Positions 45,754 through 54,740 of a stretch of DNA of 64,000 nt are shown one piece after another. The first letter of the stretch is position 1; each line of letters begins with the position of its first letter. The position numbers and the translations under genes are program-made. Under the pieces are notes generated by a model. That model saw only the letters and a program-made list of their open reading frames with translations. It was not told where the DNA came from and did not search any database. The DNA is from PLA3 sp964592235 (GTDB taxonomy: Bacteria > Planctomycetota > Phycisphaerae > UBA1845 > UTPLA1): assembly GCA_964592235.1 (NCBI GenBank), contig CAZQCF010000010.1:1-64000 (forward strand), in the 5' to 3' direction.

Positions 45754-45945
45754 ATGCCGTTAAGCATGACCCGCCCCGCGCCAAACAAATCGGCCGTCAC
45801 CTCCCCTGCCCACTCCGGGTACTGGGGGCGCGCCCGGCGCTGGACCGCTCGATTCGGAGTGGCCGGGTTCCTGTTCTTTCTCGTCAAGGGTCTGCTCTGG
45901 CTGGCCATTCCGGCCATCCTTGCGAAGAAGGCCCTGGAGAACTGA
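45754..45945 (+). CDS. Small single-span membrane protein
   Basis: This is a possible 63-residue protein with a basic region (GYWGRARRWTARFG) followed by one hydrophobic segment (VAGFLFFLVKGLLWLAIPAI) and a short polar end (LAKKALEN). The ATG at 45754 has GGAG eight bases upstream; the frame extends upstream to 45670 without coding signs. It lies 65 bases before the heme oxygenase start and may be co-transcribed. The membrane segment is convincing but the gene is small. Confidence 0.5.
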   Translation: MPLSMTRPAPNKSAVTSPAHSGYWGRARRWTARFGVAGFLFFLVKGLLWLAIPAILAKKALEN

Positions 45946-46010
45946 ATCGCCCTCGACGGCCTATGCGGCGGGTCGAGCCATTTGTATTTTTAAGAGAGGA
46001 CCGAACGCCC

Positions 46011-46709
46011 ATGCAGCTTGAAGAATCGACCGTCGCCCCGTCCGCCGACATCATGGACGCCCTGCGCACCGGCACCCAGAAGCTTCACGATCAGACCGAA
46101 TCCGGCGCGTTCAATGACGCGCTGCTCAAAGGCAAGCTGCCGCTCGACTCCTACGTGGATATGCTCGGCCAGCTCCTGCTGGTGCATCGCGCGCTGGAGC
46201 GCCGACTGCGCGACCATCGCGTCGCGCACTCCGCGATCGACCGCGTCCTGCGCGAACATTACCTTCAGGAGCCTTATCTGCTGGATGATCTCGCGTACTT
46301 TGGCCGCAACCCGGAGCAGATCGACCCGTTGCCTTCTGTTCGCGCGTTTGAGATGCAACTGGATGCCGCCGCACGGAACAACCCCGCGTCATTGCTCGGC
46401 TACCTGTACGTTCTGGAAGGCAGCAACAACGGTGGACGGTTCATCGCGCGGGCCGTTCGCCGTGTTTACAACCTCCCCGACACCCACGGCACGCGCTACC
46501 TCGATCCTTACGGCGAGCAGCAGAAGGACTACTGGCAGGAGTTCAAGGCGGACATGCGATCCGTGGAGTTCTCCGACGCCGACCGCGCCGCGATCCTTGA
46601 AGCCGCGAACCAGATGTTCATCGCCGTCATGCGGCTGCACGTCGAGATGTATGCCCCGATTGCCGCGACGAAGCCCTCCAGCGGCAAGTGCCCGTTTCAC
46701 CATGGGTGA
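46011..46709 (+). CDS. Heme oxygenase-like protein with C-terminal CPFHHG
   Basis: The 232-residue protein matches bacterial heme oxygenases, which open heme to biliverdin, CO and iron. The proximal His is in the N-terminal helix (GTQKLHDQTESGAFNDALLKG). The distal-helix Gly motif reads GYLYVLEGSNNGGRFIARAV. The last residues, GKCPFHHG, form a Cys-Pro heme-motif-like tail that is separate from the catalytic core and could bind heme or metal. The ATG at 46011 follows AGAGGA. No phycobilin or photoreceptor gene is near, so iron acquisition or heme detoxification is more likely. Confidence 0.85.
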   Translation: MQLEESTVAPSADIMDALRTGTQKLHDQTESGAFNDALLKGKLPLDSYVDMLGQLLLVHRALERRLRDHRVAHSAIDRVLREHYLQEPYLLDDLAYFGRNPEQIDPLPSVRAFEMQLDAAARNNPASLLGYLYVLEGSNNGGRFIARAVRRVYNLPDTHGTRYLDPYGEQQKDYWQEFKADMRSVEFSDADRAAILEAANQMFIAVMRLHVEMYAPIAATKPSSGKCPFHHG

Positions 46710-46846
46710 GTCGGAAGTCGTGGGGTTTGAGTCCTCCGAATTGAGACAGGACGTTGCACGGCTGAAATCGCCGTGAATTTTTCGTCGCGCCTGCTTCGCT
46801 TACAGGCTGCCCGGTGCCCGCTCGCTCGCGCTCGGGGCCAGGTCGC

Positions 46847-47692
46847 TCAACCCCCTGCCAGCTTGCCCAATTCCTGGCTGCGCTGATACGCCGACAAGAC
46901 CGCTTCCGTGACGTGCTCGGCGACGTTGCAATCCGTGAGTTTATTCATCGCGGCCTGGGTCGTGCCGCCGGGGCTGGTCACGGCAGCGCGCAAGTCGCTC
47001 GGCGATGCAGCGGCTTGCAACAGCATCGCGCCCGCGCCGACGCAGGCATGCGCCGCCAGCACCTGGGCTGCCTCCGGCTTCAGCCCCGCCGCGACGCCGC
47101 CCTTCATCATCATCTCGACAAAGTAATAAAAATACGCCGGACCGCTCCCCGCGACGGCCGTGACGGCGTTCATCAGATCCTCGCGCTCCACCTCGACGCA
47201 GACGCCGCCGGCGTTGAAGAAGTGCCGCGCTTCCTCCATGTCATCGTCAGTCGCCGCTTCGCCGCGGAACAGGCCCGTCACCCCGCGGCCCAGCTCAAAA
47301 GGCAGGTTCGGCATCGCCCGGATCACGCGCACCTGCGGCCCACCGAGCGCCGCCGCGATCCGAGCCGTCGATTGCCCCGCCATCACGCTGATGAACAACT
47401 GGTCAGCCGACGCGATCGGCCGAATCGACGCCGCCGCTTCGGCGAAGCGCTGCGGCGTGACGCTCAACATGACCAGCCGCGAATCCTTCACGGCGGCCGC
47501 GTTGTCCGGCGCGATAGCGACCCCCTCCGGCATCGGATGCGCCGCGAGATTCTTGGACGGCGTTACGATGATGCGATCCGATTGAAGGTAGCCCGACTCG
47601 ACGAGCCGGCGCACGATCACTCCGGCGATGTGACCGGACCCGACGACCCCCAATGCGTACTTGTGGGACGATCCCGACACATCTATCTCCAC
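46847..47692 (-). CDS. proC: Pyrroline-5-carboxylate reductase
   Basis: ProC reduces pyrroline-5-carboxylate to proline with NAD(P)H, the last step of proline synthesis. The 281-residue length is normal. The dinucleotide motif is GVVGSGHIAGVIVRRL near residue 15, RVIRAMPNLPFELGRGVT is the conserved middle, and VTAVAGSGPAYFYYFVEMM with TSPGGTTQAAMNKL are the dimer and active-site regions. The start is a GTG at 47692 that overlaps the end of lon by 10 bases, so proC follows lon in one transcript. Confidence 0.94.
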   Translation of the reverse strand: MEIDVSGSSHKYALGVVGSGHIAGVIVRRLVESGYLQSDRIIVTPSKNLAAHPMPEGVAIAPDNAAAVKDSRLVMLSVTPQRFAEAAASIRPIASADQLFISVMAGQSTARIAAALGGPQVRVIRAMPNLPFELGRGVTGLFRGEAATDDDMEEARHFFNAGGVCVEVEREDLMNAVTAVAGSGPAYFYYFVEMMMKGGVAAGLKPEAAQVLAAHACVGAGAMLLQAAASPSDLRAAVTSPGGTTQAAMNKLTDCNVAEHVTEAVLSAYQRSQELGKLAGG

Positions 47693-50388
47693 GCCCGTGC
47701 CGTGCCAGGCCGGCCGACGCGACCGCCGCCGCGCGCCGGAACGCGCCCGCGCACCGGACCGGAACTCGCCGGCGTCGCGCGAGTCCGCCTGGAAGGTGAG
47801 GCGCCCGGCTTGGCCGCGCGGTTCGCAGGGACATCGCCGCGCTTCGAGCGAGCGGCTTTGCGTTTTTGTTTGGCGATTCGCGATGAATCCCGCATGCCGC
47901 GCGACTTTTCGCCGGTCGGCGTTTCCGCGGTAGCCGCAGATTTGACCAATTTGTCCAGCGCCGCACGCAGCACGTCGTCCACCGTCTTGACCGCCACGAA
48001 GCGAATGTGCTTGCGGATCTCGGCGGGAATCTCCACGAGATCGCGCTTGTTTCGCTCGGGGATGATCACCGACTTGATGCCCGCCTGATGGGCCGCGAGT
48101 GCCTTTTCCTTCAATCCGCCGATCGGCAACACCAGCCCGCGCAGCGTCACCTCGCCTGTCATGGCGACGTCACTTCGACACGGTCGCTGGGTCAGCAGCG
48201 AGACCAGCGCCGTGAACATCGCCACGCCGGCCGAGGGGCCGTCCTTTGGAATAGCACCGGCCGGCACGTGCACATGCAGGTCGATCTTGGTGAGCCGCTC
48301 CGGCGAGATGCCGTACTTCCGAGCGCTGGCGCGCACGATGCTGTAGGCGGCCTGCACGCTTTCCTTCATCACATCGCCGATCTGCCCGGTCAACTGAAAA
48401 GCGCCTTTGCCGGGCATGGCGGTGGCTTCGACAAAGAGAATCTCGCCGCCCAGCGGCGTCCACGCGAGGCCGGTCACGACGCCGGGGGTACTCGTGCGTA
48501 GCGCCACATCGCGTTCGAACTTGATTGGGCCGAGGTACTCCTCCAATGCCTTGGGCGTAATCTTGAAGGGGCCTCTCGCTTTTCGGGCGATCTTCGCCGC
48601 CACGCCACGGCAGACCGTGCCGATCTCGCGCTCGAGGTTGCGCACGCCCGCCTCGGCCGTGTACGACTCGATGATGGTGCGCAGGCTGTCGGCGCTGAAG
48701 CGAATCTGCTTCGTGGTCAGGCCGTTTTCATCGCGGCGCCGCGGGACGAGGTACTTTGTCGCGATGTGCAGCTTGTCGAGCTGGGTGTAGCCGGGGATCG
48801 CGATGACTTCCATACGATCGCGCAGCGGCGGCGGCACGGCGTCGATGTAATTCGCCGTGCAAATGAACATCACACGCGACAGGTCGAACGGCACGCCGAG
48901 GTAATGATCCTGAAACGTCGAGTTCTGGGCCGGGTCGAGCACCTCCAACAGGGCTGACGACGGATCGCCGCGGAAATCGCTGCCGATCTTGTCCACCTCG
49001 TCGATCATGAAGACCGGGTTGTTCGAGCCGGCCTTGCGAATCTCCTGGATGATGCGCCCGGGTATCGAACCGATGTAGGTGCGGCGATGCCCGCGGATGT
49101 CGGCTTCGTCGCGCACGCCACCGACCGACATGCGAATGAATTTTCGGCCGACCGAGCGAGCGATGGATTGGCCGAGCGAGGTCTTTCCTACGCCGGGCGG
49201 CCCGATGAAACAGAGAATCGGCCCGCGCCCATCGGGCTTGAGCTTGCGCACCGCCAGGAACTCGAGGATGCGCCGCTTGACCTTCTCCAGGCCGTAATGA
49301 TCTTCGTTCAGGACGTGCTCGGCCTTGGCGATGTCGAGGCGGTCCGTCGTCGAAACGGCCCAGGGCATTTCGCAGAGCCAGTGCAGGTAATCCACGCCGC
49401 CGCTGTATTCCGGCGAGCCTTGCGGCATGCGCTCGAGGCGCGACAGCTCGCGCTGCGCTTCCTTCTCGACCTCGGGCGGCATCTTGGCCTCGCTGATCGC
49501 CTTGCGCAGCTCGACCAGTTCGGCCTCGCGTCCGTCGGATTCGCCCAGTTCCTTGCGGATCGCGCGGAGTTGCTCCTGGAGGAAGTACTCGCGCTGGGTC
49601 TTGTCGATCTCGCTCTTGACCTGCGTCTGAATCTTGGCGGACAGCTCCAGGATTTCGAGCTGGTTCGCGAGGGCCTGGTTGATCTTGCGCAGCCGCATGC
49701 GCACATCGAACGTCTCGAGCAGCTCCTGCTTTTCAATCAAGCCGAGCGAGAGATTCGCGGCGAGGAAATCCGCCAGCGAGCTGGGCTTCTCGATGTTGTT
49801 CAGGATCGCAATCGCGTCATCGGGCACGCCGGGCGTCATCTCGATCACCCGGGCCGCCTGCTTGCGGGCCGTCTCGATCAGTGCGCCCAGCTCGGTGGAC
49901 TGCGCGAAGGTGTCTTCACGCGTATGCGTGACGGCCTTGAGATACGGCTCCGTCTGCACCATCCGCTCGATGCCGAAGCGCATGAGCGCATGCACGATGA
50001 TGGACTGATTTCCCTCGCTTAGGTTGAGCACCTTGAGAATCGAGACGACCGTGCCGACGCGGTAGAGGTCGTCCAGGCCCGGGTCCTCCACCGAGGCGTC
50101 GCGCTGCGCGACGACCCCCAGCACCTTTCCGGCTTCCAGCACGTCGGCCACGAGCTTTTTTGATTTTGGCCGGCCGATCGTCAGGGGCGCGATGGTTCCT
50201 GGGAAGACAACCGTATCGCGGATCGGCAGGATCGGAATCGTATCGGGGATGACGATTTCGGCGTCGGGCCCGAGGCTGTCCGAAGTGGACGGATGCGCCA
50301 CGATCGCGGGGGGCGCGCCAAGCGGCGATGGCGGGGATGTGGGATCTTCATCGAGGTCGGCATCGTCGATGGCGTCGTCGGGGTTCAC
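47683..50388 (-). CDS. lon: Lon ATP-dependent protease with a basic C-terminal tail
   Basis: Lon degrades misfolded and regulatory proteins in the cytoplasm. At 901 residues it is longer than the usual 780-820. About 45 acidic and Pro-rich residues precede the N domain (IPILPIRDTVVFPGTIAPL). Walker A is GPPGVGKTSLGQSIA near residue 396. The catalytic Ser is in PKDGPSAGVAMFTAL near 718, and the partner Lys is near 761 in GGLKEKALAAH. After the protease domain comes a tail of about 80 residues rich in Arg, Lys, Ala, Pro and Gly. The GTG start at 50388 has GAGGA seven bases upstream. The gene overlaps proC. Confidence 0.96.
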   Translation of the reverse strand: MNPDDAIDDADLDEDPTSPPSPLGAPPAIVAHPSTSDSLGPDAEIVIPDTIPILPIRDTVVFPGTIAPLTIGRPKSKKLVADVLEAGKVLGVVAQRDASVEDPGLDDLYRVGTVVSILKVLNLSEGNQSIIVHALMRFGIERMVQTEPYLKAVTHTREDTFAQSTELGALIETARKQAARVIEMTPGVPDDAIAILNNIEKPSSLADFLAANLSLGLIEKQELLETFDVRMRLRKINQALANQLEILELSAKIQTQVKSEIDKTQREYFLQEQLRAIRKELGESDGREAELVELRKAISEAKMPPEVEKEAQRELSRLERMPQGSPEYSGGVDYLHWLCEMPWAVSTTDRLDIAKAEHVLNEDHYGLEKVKRRILEFLAVRKLKPDGRGPILCFIGPPGVGKTSLGQSIARSVGRKFIRMSVGGVRDEADIRGHRRTYIGSIPGRIIQEIRKAGSNNPVFMIDEVDKIGSDFRGDPSSALLEVLDPAQNSTFQDHYLGVPFDLSRVMFICTANYIDAVPPPLRDRMEVIAIPGYTQLDKLHIATKYLVPRRRDENGLTTKQIRFSADSLRTIIESYTAEAGVRNLEREIGTVCRGVAAKIARKARGPFKITPKALEEYLGPIKFERDVALRTSTPGVVTGLAWTPLGGEILFVEATAMPGKGAFQLTGQIGDVMKESVQAAYSIVRASARKYGISPERLTKIDLHVHVPAGAIPKDGPSAGVAMFTALVSLLTQRPCRSDVAMTGEVTLRGLVLPIGGLKEKALAAHQAGIKSVIIPERNKRDLVEIPAEIRKHIRFVAVKTVDDVLRAALDKLVKSAATAETPTGEKSRGMRDSSRIAKQKRKAARSKRGDVPANRAAKPGASPSRRTRATPASSGPVRGRVPARGGGRVGRPGTARAWR

Positions 50389-50497
50389 GATGGGATCCTC
50401 GCGAATGACCGGCCCGCAGCGCCATTTATCCCAACAGCGAGCGCTGTACGTCCCCCATATCGGTTATTCCCGAGTCTAGTCCCCTCAAAATGGAGGG

Positions 50498-51292
50498 TCA
50501 AATAACCTGTGCGAAATGCGTGTCCCACTCGGTCCGAGCCGGTGGTTTCGCGGGCGATCGAACGAGGAGCGTCCCATCAAAGCGCGCGTCGATCAGCGCC
50601 TTGAGGAGTGAACCAACTTCACCACTGATGGCCGAGCCGCGCCAGATCAATACCCGGGCTCGGTGTGCCAGCGCGCCGAGATGTTCCGCCGCAGCCGCAC
50701 CCGTCGCTTCGTCCGCTTCGATGCCTGCACCGATCCAGGGCGAGTTCACCTGATCAAAGAACCACCGGGCTTCGGTCGGCGAATGACAAACTCCGCACGG
50801 TGAGACCATCACAACAACCTCTATGGCGCGGCGCTGGGCCTCGAATCGCGCGTTCGCGAGCGATTCGAGTGCAGCACGAATCGCGTCGTCGCTTGTCGGA
50901 ACGGACGTACCCAGACCAGTCGGACCGACAGCGGGTAATACCACCTGCCGCGCATCAAGCCACGCGGCGCGTTGCAGAACAGCCGAAATTCGACCAAACG
51001 TCTGCCCCGCCTGATGGATCTGCCCGCCCGGATCGATGCGAGGCGGGGATAGCCATTCGAGCGCGCTCGCTCCAGGCAGGATCAGGGCGGCGATGCTAAC
51101 GCCTTTCGCCAGCGCCCTCTTCGCAAGCTCAACGCAATCCGATTCACTCGCTTCAACCGAAAGCGCCGCGCCGGCGCTTTCCACGGGATGAAGTTGAATT
51201 GCAATAGACTCATAGCCAAACTGGGCAGCCCGATCGATTGATTGATCGAACGTTTCAGCCGGCACGTCGAGCGCAATGATGGGTGTCGCCAC
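50498..51292 (-). CDS. Xylose-isomerase-like TIM-barrel protein
   Basis: This 264-residue protein reads as a TIM barrel of the sugar phosphate isomerase/epimerase superfamily (PIIALDVPAETFDQSIDRAAQFGYESIAIQ, ARQVVLPAVGPTG, SPWIGAGIEADEATGAAA). The metal-binding Glu/His set of active family members is not obvious, so it may be a divergent or inactive relative. The GTG at 51292 has GAGGA nine bases upstream and is preferred to a TTG at 51310. It lies upstream of lon on the same strand, 109 bases away. Confidence 0.7.
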   Translation of the reverse strand: MATPIIALDVPAETFDQSIDRAAQFGYESIAIQLHPVESAGAALSVEASESDCVELAKRALAKGVSIAALILPGASALEWLSPPRIDPGGQIHQAGQTFGRISAVLQRAAWLDARQVVLPAVGPTGLGTSVPTSDDAIRAALESLANARFEAQRRAIEVVVMVSPCGVCHSPTEARWFFDQVNSPWIGAGIEADEATGAAAAEHLGALAHRARVLIWRGSAISGEVGSLLKALIDARFDGTLLVRSPAKPPARTEWDTHFAQVI

Positions 51293-51380
51293 GGCGTGGA
51301 ATCCTCGCAACGCCAGCTACCCTATCGACGGCAAAGCGCGGAGGCAACGGCGCTACACAAGGCCAATCAATGATTGATGT

Positions 51381-51611
51381 TCACGCGGGCTTGCGGAAAT
51401 TAACGCCCTCACGCTCGACCTGCTGCGGTTGAGGATGATTGAAATGGGCCGATTCCGCCTCGTACACAGCTGCGCATTGGCGGCAGCGATAGCGGCGGCC
51501 CTTCATGGATCGCGGCAGGACGGCGGGGTGATTGCATTGCGGACAGGTCACATAGAGCGGCACGGCTCGATCTCCCTTCGGCTCGGCAGAAATGACGGCA
51601 GCTTCTTTCAC
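51381..51611 (-). CDS. Small zinc-ribbon protein
   Basis: The 76-residue product contains a Cys4 ribbon, VTCPQCNHPAVLPRSMKGRRYRCRQC, of the MJ0042-like type that recurs in this window (compare 10422-11609). It has no membrane segment. The start is a GTG at 51611 without a strong ribosome site. Such short ribbons are common in planctomycetes, and their role is unknown. The 420 bases from here to dnaX otherwise hold only the SRP RNA gene and its likely promoter (TATAAT at 51824-51829). Confidence 0.65.
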   Translation of the reverse strand: MKEAAVISAEPKGDRAVPLYVTCPQCNHPAVLPRSMKGRRYRCRQCAAVYEAESAHFNHPQPQQVEREGVNFRKPA

Positions 51612-51860
51612 GGCAGCGGCATCCGTGCGCCCGGCCGCCTCGCCTCGACCCGGCGTGATTCACAACAGTTGAGACCTTCCAGACCACCCCGACCCTGTCA
51701 GAATGGTTAACGTTGACATTCAAGGAGTATTTCGCCTTTTCCGGCTGGATATTTTGAATCGGCTTCATTTGCCGCGCGATTCTCGGACGCCGGATATCGC
51801 TATGGTTTCAGGTCGCACGCCCCTATAATCCGCCCTGCCTCCGACCGCGCCGGGCGATTT

Positions 51861-51970
51861 CAGGTGCGGCCTGGTCTCATGCAATGAGATGTCGTGGACA
51901 ACGGGTCAGGCTGGAAACAGAGCAGCCCATCTGCTACAGCCATGTGCCGTGAGTCGCTGGGCCGCACCTG
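51861..51970 (+). ncRNA. ffs: Signal recognition particle RNA, small bacterial type
   Basis: The ends CAGGTGCGGCC (51861-51871) and GGCCGCACCTG (51960-51970) pair perfectly over 11 bases. At the tip, GGTCAGG is followed by CTG-GAAA-CAG, a GNRA tetraloop on three pairs, and AGCAGCC. This is the conserved Ffh-binding domain. The length of about 110 bases matches the 4.5S type without an Alu domain. It binds Ffh to target membrane and exported proteins. A TATAAT at 51824-51829 may be its -10, with a weak -35. dnaX follows 61 bases downstream with no terminator seen, an order also known in other bacteria. Confidence 0.9.
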
Positions 51971-52031
51971 AACTCGCTCGAAACGCGCGGGGGATCGCGC
52001 ACGAATCGCTCCGGTAGCCAGGGAAGGACGC

Positions 52032-53519
52032 ATGTCTTACACGGTGCTGGCGAGAAAGTTCCGCAGCCAGACCTTTGACGAGGTCGTCGGGCAGGAGTCC
52101 GTCGTCCAGACGCTCCGAAATGCGATCTCGCAGGGGCGCGTTCACCACGGGTATCTCTTCACCGGCACACGCGGCGTCGGCAAGACGTCGATGGCGCGCA
52201 TCCTCGCCAAGAACCTGAACTGCCTGACGGCCGACGGGCCGACGGTGACACCGTGCGGCACCTGTGACTCGTGCGAGAACATTGCCCGCGGCGAGGACGT
52301 CGACGTGGTCGAAATCGACGCCGCCAGCCACACCGGCGTCGAGAATATTCGCGAGCTTCGGTCCAACACGGTGTATCGCCCGGCGCGCAGTCGATTCAAA
52401 ATCTACATCATCGACGAGGTTCACATGCTTAGCGCGGGCGCGTTCAACGCCCTGCTCAAGACACTGGAAGAACCGCCCAGCCATGTGAAGTTCATCCTCG
52501 CCACGACCGAGGTACAGAAAGTCCCCGCGACGATCCTTAGCCGCGTGCAGCGATTCGATTTCCGCCCGATCGCGCCGGCCGACATCGCCGCGCAGCTCAA
52601 GCACATTTGCGACGCCGAGGGCGTCACCGTCGAAGACGCGGCGCTCCGCCGTCTCGCGCGACTGGCCAATGGTTCGATGCGCGACGCCCTGTCGCTGCTC
52701 GATCAGGCGCTCTCGATGACGACCGGCTCGCTGACGGCCGAGGGGCTGGCCGAATTGTTCCCGGCGGCGCATGACGAGCTGGCGGCCGAGTTGATCGACA
52801 AGCTGGCCGATGGCGACGCGGCGGGCGCGTTGAACGTGCTGGATCGCTCGCTAAGCGGCGGGCAGGCGCTGGATACATGGTGCTCGATGCTGATCGGGCA
52901 GTTGCGCGATCTGATGATCGTGCGTGTGTGCGGCCCGGAGACGGATCTCGCGGATGTGCCGCAGGTGTTGAGCGAGCGGATTGCGAAACAATCGGCGCGG
53001 TTCGACGCCGGGGCATTCGTGTACATGATCACCGTGCTGGAGGAACTGCGCCGCAGCGTGAAATCCAGCGGGAGCGGCCGAGCGCTGGTTGAAGCCGCGG
53101 TGGTTCGGCTCTGTGATGCGGCGAAGTTTTCGACCATCGAATCGCTGCTCGAGCGCGCCGAGGCCGCCGCAGGGGGCAACGCGTCTTCTTCCTCCTCGCC
53201 ACCGCGCGCCGCATCCGCCGCGCCGACATCAGCGCGACCTGCTCCGGCCGTGCCGAGCGCTGGTTCGTCGGCCGTTGCTCCGCGCACGGCGCCATCGGCG
53301 CGACCCGCGCCGACTTCCAAGTCGCCCTCGAAACCCACGGCCGCGGCGTCGCAGCCGGTCGCGCCGCCGCGACGCTTGACGCAGGCGGAGCTTCGCGCCG
53401 CGCAATCCGACCCGACGGTTCGCAGCGCGCTGGAGCTGTTCGGCGGGCAGGTCGTGGATGTGAAGCAAGGTCCGGTGACGGAGACCGCCGACGGGGAACA
53501 AACCTCGCAGGAACCCTGA
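52032..53519 (+). CDS. dnaX: DNA polymerase III subunit gamma/tau
   Basis: DnaX is the clamp-loader ATPase of the replicase. The 495-residue protein begins SYTVLARKFRSQTFDEVVGQE, has Walker A GTRGVGKTSMARIL near residue 45, a zinc site with CGTCDSC, Walker B IDEVHMLSAGAFNALLKTLE, and the sensor ATTEVQKVPATILSR. Domain III follows to about residue 370. The remainder is a Pro/Ala/Ser linker and a short C-terminal segment. I see no slippery A-rich heptamer for a programmed frameshift in the linker region. The order dnaX-ybaB-recR is a conserved operon. Confidence 0.96.
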   Translation: MSYTVLARKFRSQTFDEVVGQESVVQTLRNAISQGRVHHGYLFTGTRGVGKTSMARILAKNLNCLTADGPTVTPCGTCDSCENIARGEDVDVVEIDAASHTGVENIRELRSNTVYRPARSRFKIYIIDEVHMLSAGAFNALLKTLEEPPSHVKFILATTEVQKVPATILSRVQRFDFRPIAPADIAAQLKHICDAEGVTVEDAALRRLARLANGSMRDALSLLDQALSMTTGSLTAEGLAELFPAAHDELAAELIDKLADGDAAGALNVLDRSLSGGQALDTWCSMLIGQLRDLMIVRVCGPETDLADVPQVLSERIAKQSARFDAGAFVYMITVLEELRRSVKSSGSGRALVEAAVVRLCDAAKFSTIESLLERAEAAAGGNASSSSSPPRAASAAPTSARPAPAVPSAGSSAVAPRTAPSARPAPTSKSPSKPTAAASQPVAPPRRLTQAELRAAQSDPTVRSALELFGGQVVDVKQGPVTETADGEQTSQEP

Positions 53520-53677
53520 TGAGCGACTCGATCCGAGCCGCGACCGTCAGGGAGCGCCGCGCGACGCATGCAACCGGGCGGCGTTCGGTGCGCGAAATGA
53601 AAAAAACGCGCGGTCGGAGTTGAGCAGAGGAATTCGGCACGCACGAAGTAGTCGTAATTGCACAAGAGGGAGACTCG

Positions 53678-54019
53678 ATGTTCGGACAACTCGGAAACAT
53701 CGCCGGCATGATGAAGCAGGCGAAGGAACTTCAGGGCAAGATGAAGGAGATGCAGGAGTCCATCGCCGCCTCGCGCTATACGGCCGACAGCGGCGCGGGC
53801 GCGGTCACAGCGACCGTGACCGGCAAGCTGGAGCTGGTCGACGTGAAGATCAACGCCGAGGCGGCCAAGTCCGGCGATGTCGAGATGCTGGAAGACCTCG
53901 TGAAGTCCGCCGTCGCGGCTGCGCAGCGCAAGGCGGCCGAAGGCGTCCGCGCGGAGATGGCGAAGATCACCGGCGGATTGAACCTGCCGGGGCTGGATGG
54001 ACTGCTTGGCGGGGCCTAA
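53678..54019 (+). CDS. ybaB: YbaB/EbfC nucleoid-associated protein
   Basis: The 113-residue protein has the YbaB/EbfC pattern, MFGQLGNIAGMMKQAKELQGKMKEMQE and TVTGKLELVDVKINAEA, with a Gly/Leu-rich end (LPGLDGLLGG). It binds DNA as a dimer and coats the nucleoid. It lies between dnaX and recR, the usual place, and starts with an ATG behind AGAGGGAG. Confidence 0.93.
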   Translation: MFGQLGNIAGMMKQAKELQGKMKEMQESIAASRYTADSGAGAVTATVTGKLELVDVKINAEAAKSGDVEMLEDLVKSAVAAAQRKAAEGVRAEMAKITGGLNLPGLDGLLGGA

Positions 54020-54039
54020 TCCAAGGAAGCTGATTCCCC

Positions 54040-54642
54040 GTGCCCGATCCACTTCCATCATCCCTTGCCCGCCTGATGGCCGAGTTTGAGAAGCTCCCCG
54101 GCATCGGGCCGCGCAGCGCCGAGCGGCTGGCGTTTCATATTCTCAAATCGGAGAAAGACGCGGCCCTGGAGCTCGCGTCGGCCATTCGCGAGGTAAAGGA
54201 GAATGTCCGGCACTGTCGCATCTGCTACAACCTGACCGAGTCCGACCCCTGTCCGATCTGCACCGATGCGAAGCGCGACGCGTCCATCGTGTTTGTCGTC
54301 GAGCAGCCGAAGGACGTGCTGCTGCTGGAGGCGACGGGACTGGTGCGCGGGGTGTATCACGTGCTGCTAGGGCATATCTCGGCGCTGGACGGCATCGAGC
54401 CGGGCGATCTGACGATTGACGCATTGGTGGCACGCGTGAAGAAAGGCGGCGTGAAGGAAATCGTCCTCGCCACAAATCCGACGATGGAGGGCGAAGGCAC
54501 AGGCCTGCACATCAAGAGCGTGCTGGCTGCGACGGGCGTGCCAATCACGCGCCTGGCGCGCGGCCTGCCCCGCGGCTCGCAGATCGAGTACGCCAACCGC
54601 GCGATCCTTCAGGACGCGATCGAGGGCCGAAGCGCGTTCTAA
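54040..54642 (+). CDS. recR: Recombination protein RecR
   Basis: RecR acts with RecF/RecO to load RecA on gapped DNA. The 200-residue length is normal. The helix-hairpin-helix is EKLPGIGPRSAERLAFHIL, the zinc finger is CRICYNLTESDPCPIC, and the Toprim domain includes IVFVVEQPKDVLLLEATG and ATNPTMEGEGTG. The start is a GTG at 54040, 20 bases after the ybaB stop, so the genes are co-transcribed. No recF or recO is in the window. Confidence 0.95.
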   Translation: MPDPLPSSLARLMAEFEKLPGIGPRSAERLAFHILKSEKDAALELASAIREVKENVRHCRICYNLTESDPCPICTDAKRDASIVFVVEQPKDVLLLEATGLVRGVYHVLLGHISALDGIEPGDLTIDALVARVKKGGVKEIVLATNPTMEGEGTGLHIKSVLAATGVPITRLARGLPRGSQIEYANRAILQDAIEGRSAF

Positions 54643-54740
54643 CACTGCCTGGCCGGCATTCCAATTCATCACGGTTGAGTGCCCTGTTGCAGACCGGTAC
54701 GATTTCGGACTATCCAAGGTTCACCGAACTGGATTCGGTT

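Noticed and set aside
46011..46709. Link of the heme oxygenase to phytochrome or phycobilin synthesis
   Set aside because: No bilin reductase or photoreceptor gene is nearby, so there is no contextual support.
53150..53400. Programmed frameshift in dnaX
   Set aside because: No A-AAA-AAG type slippery heptamer is present in the linker-coding region. The long form alone is supported.
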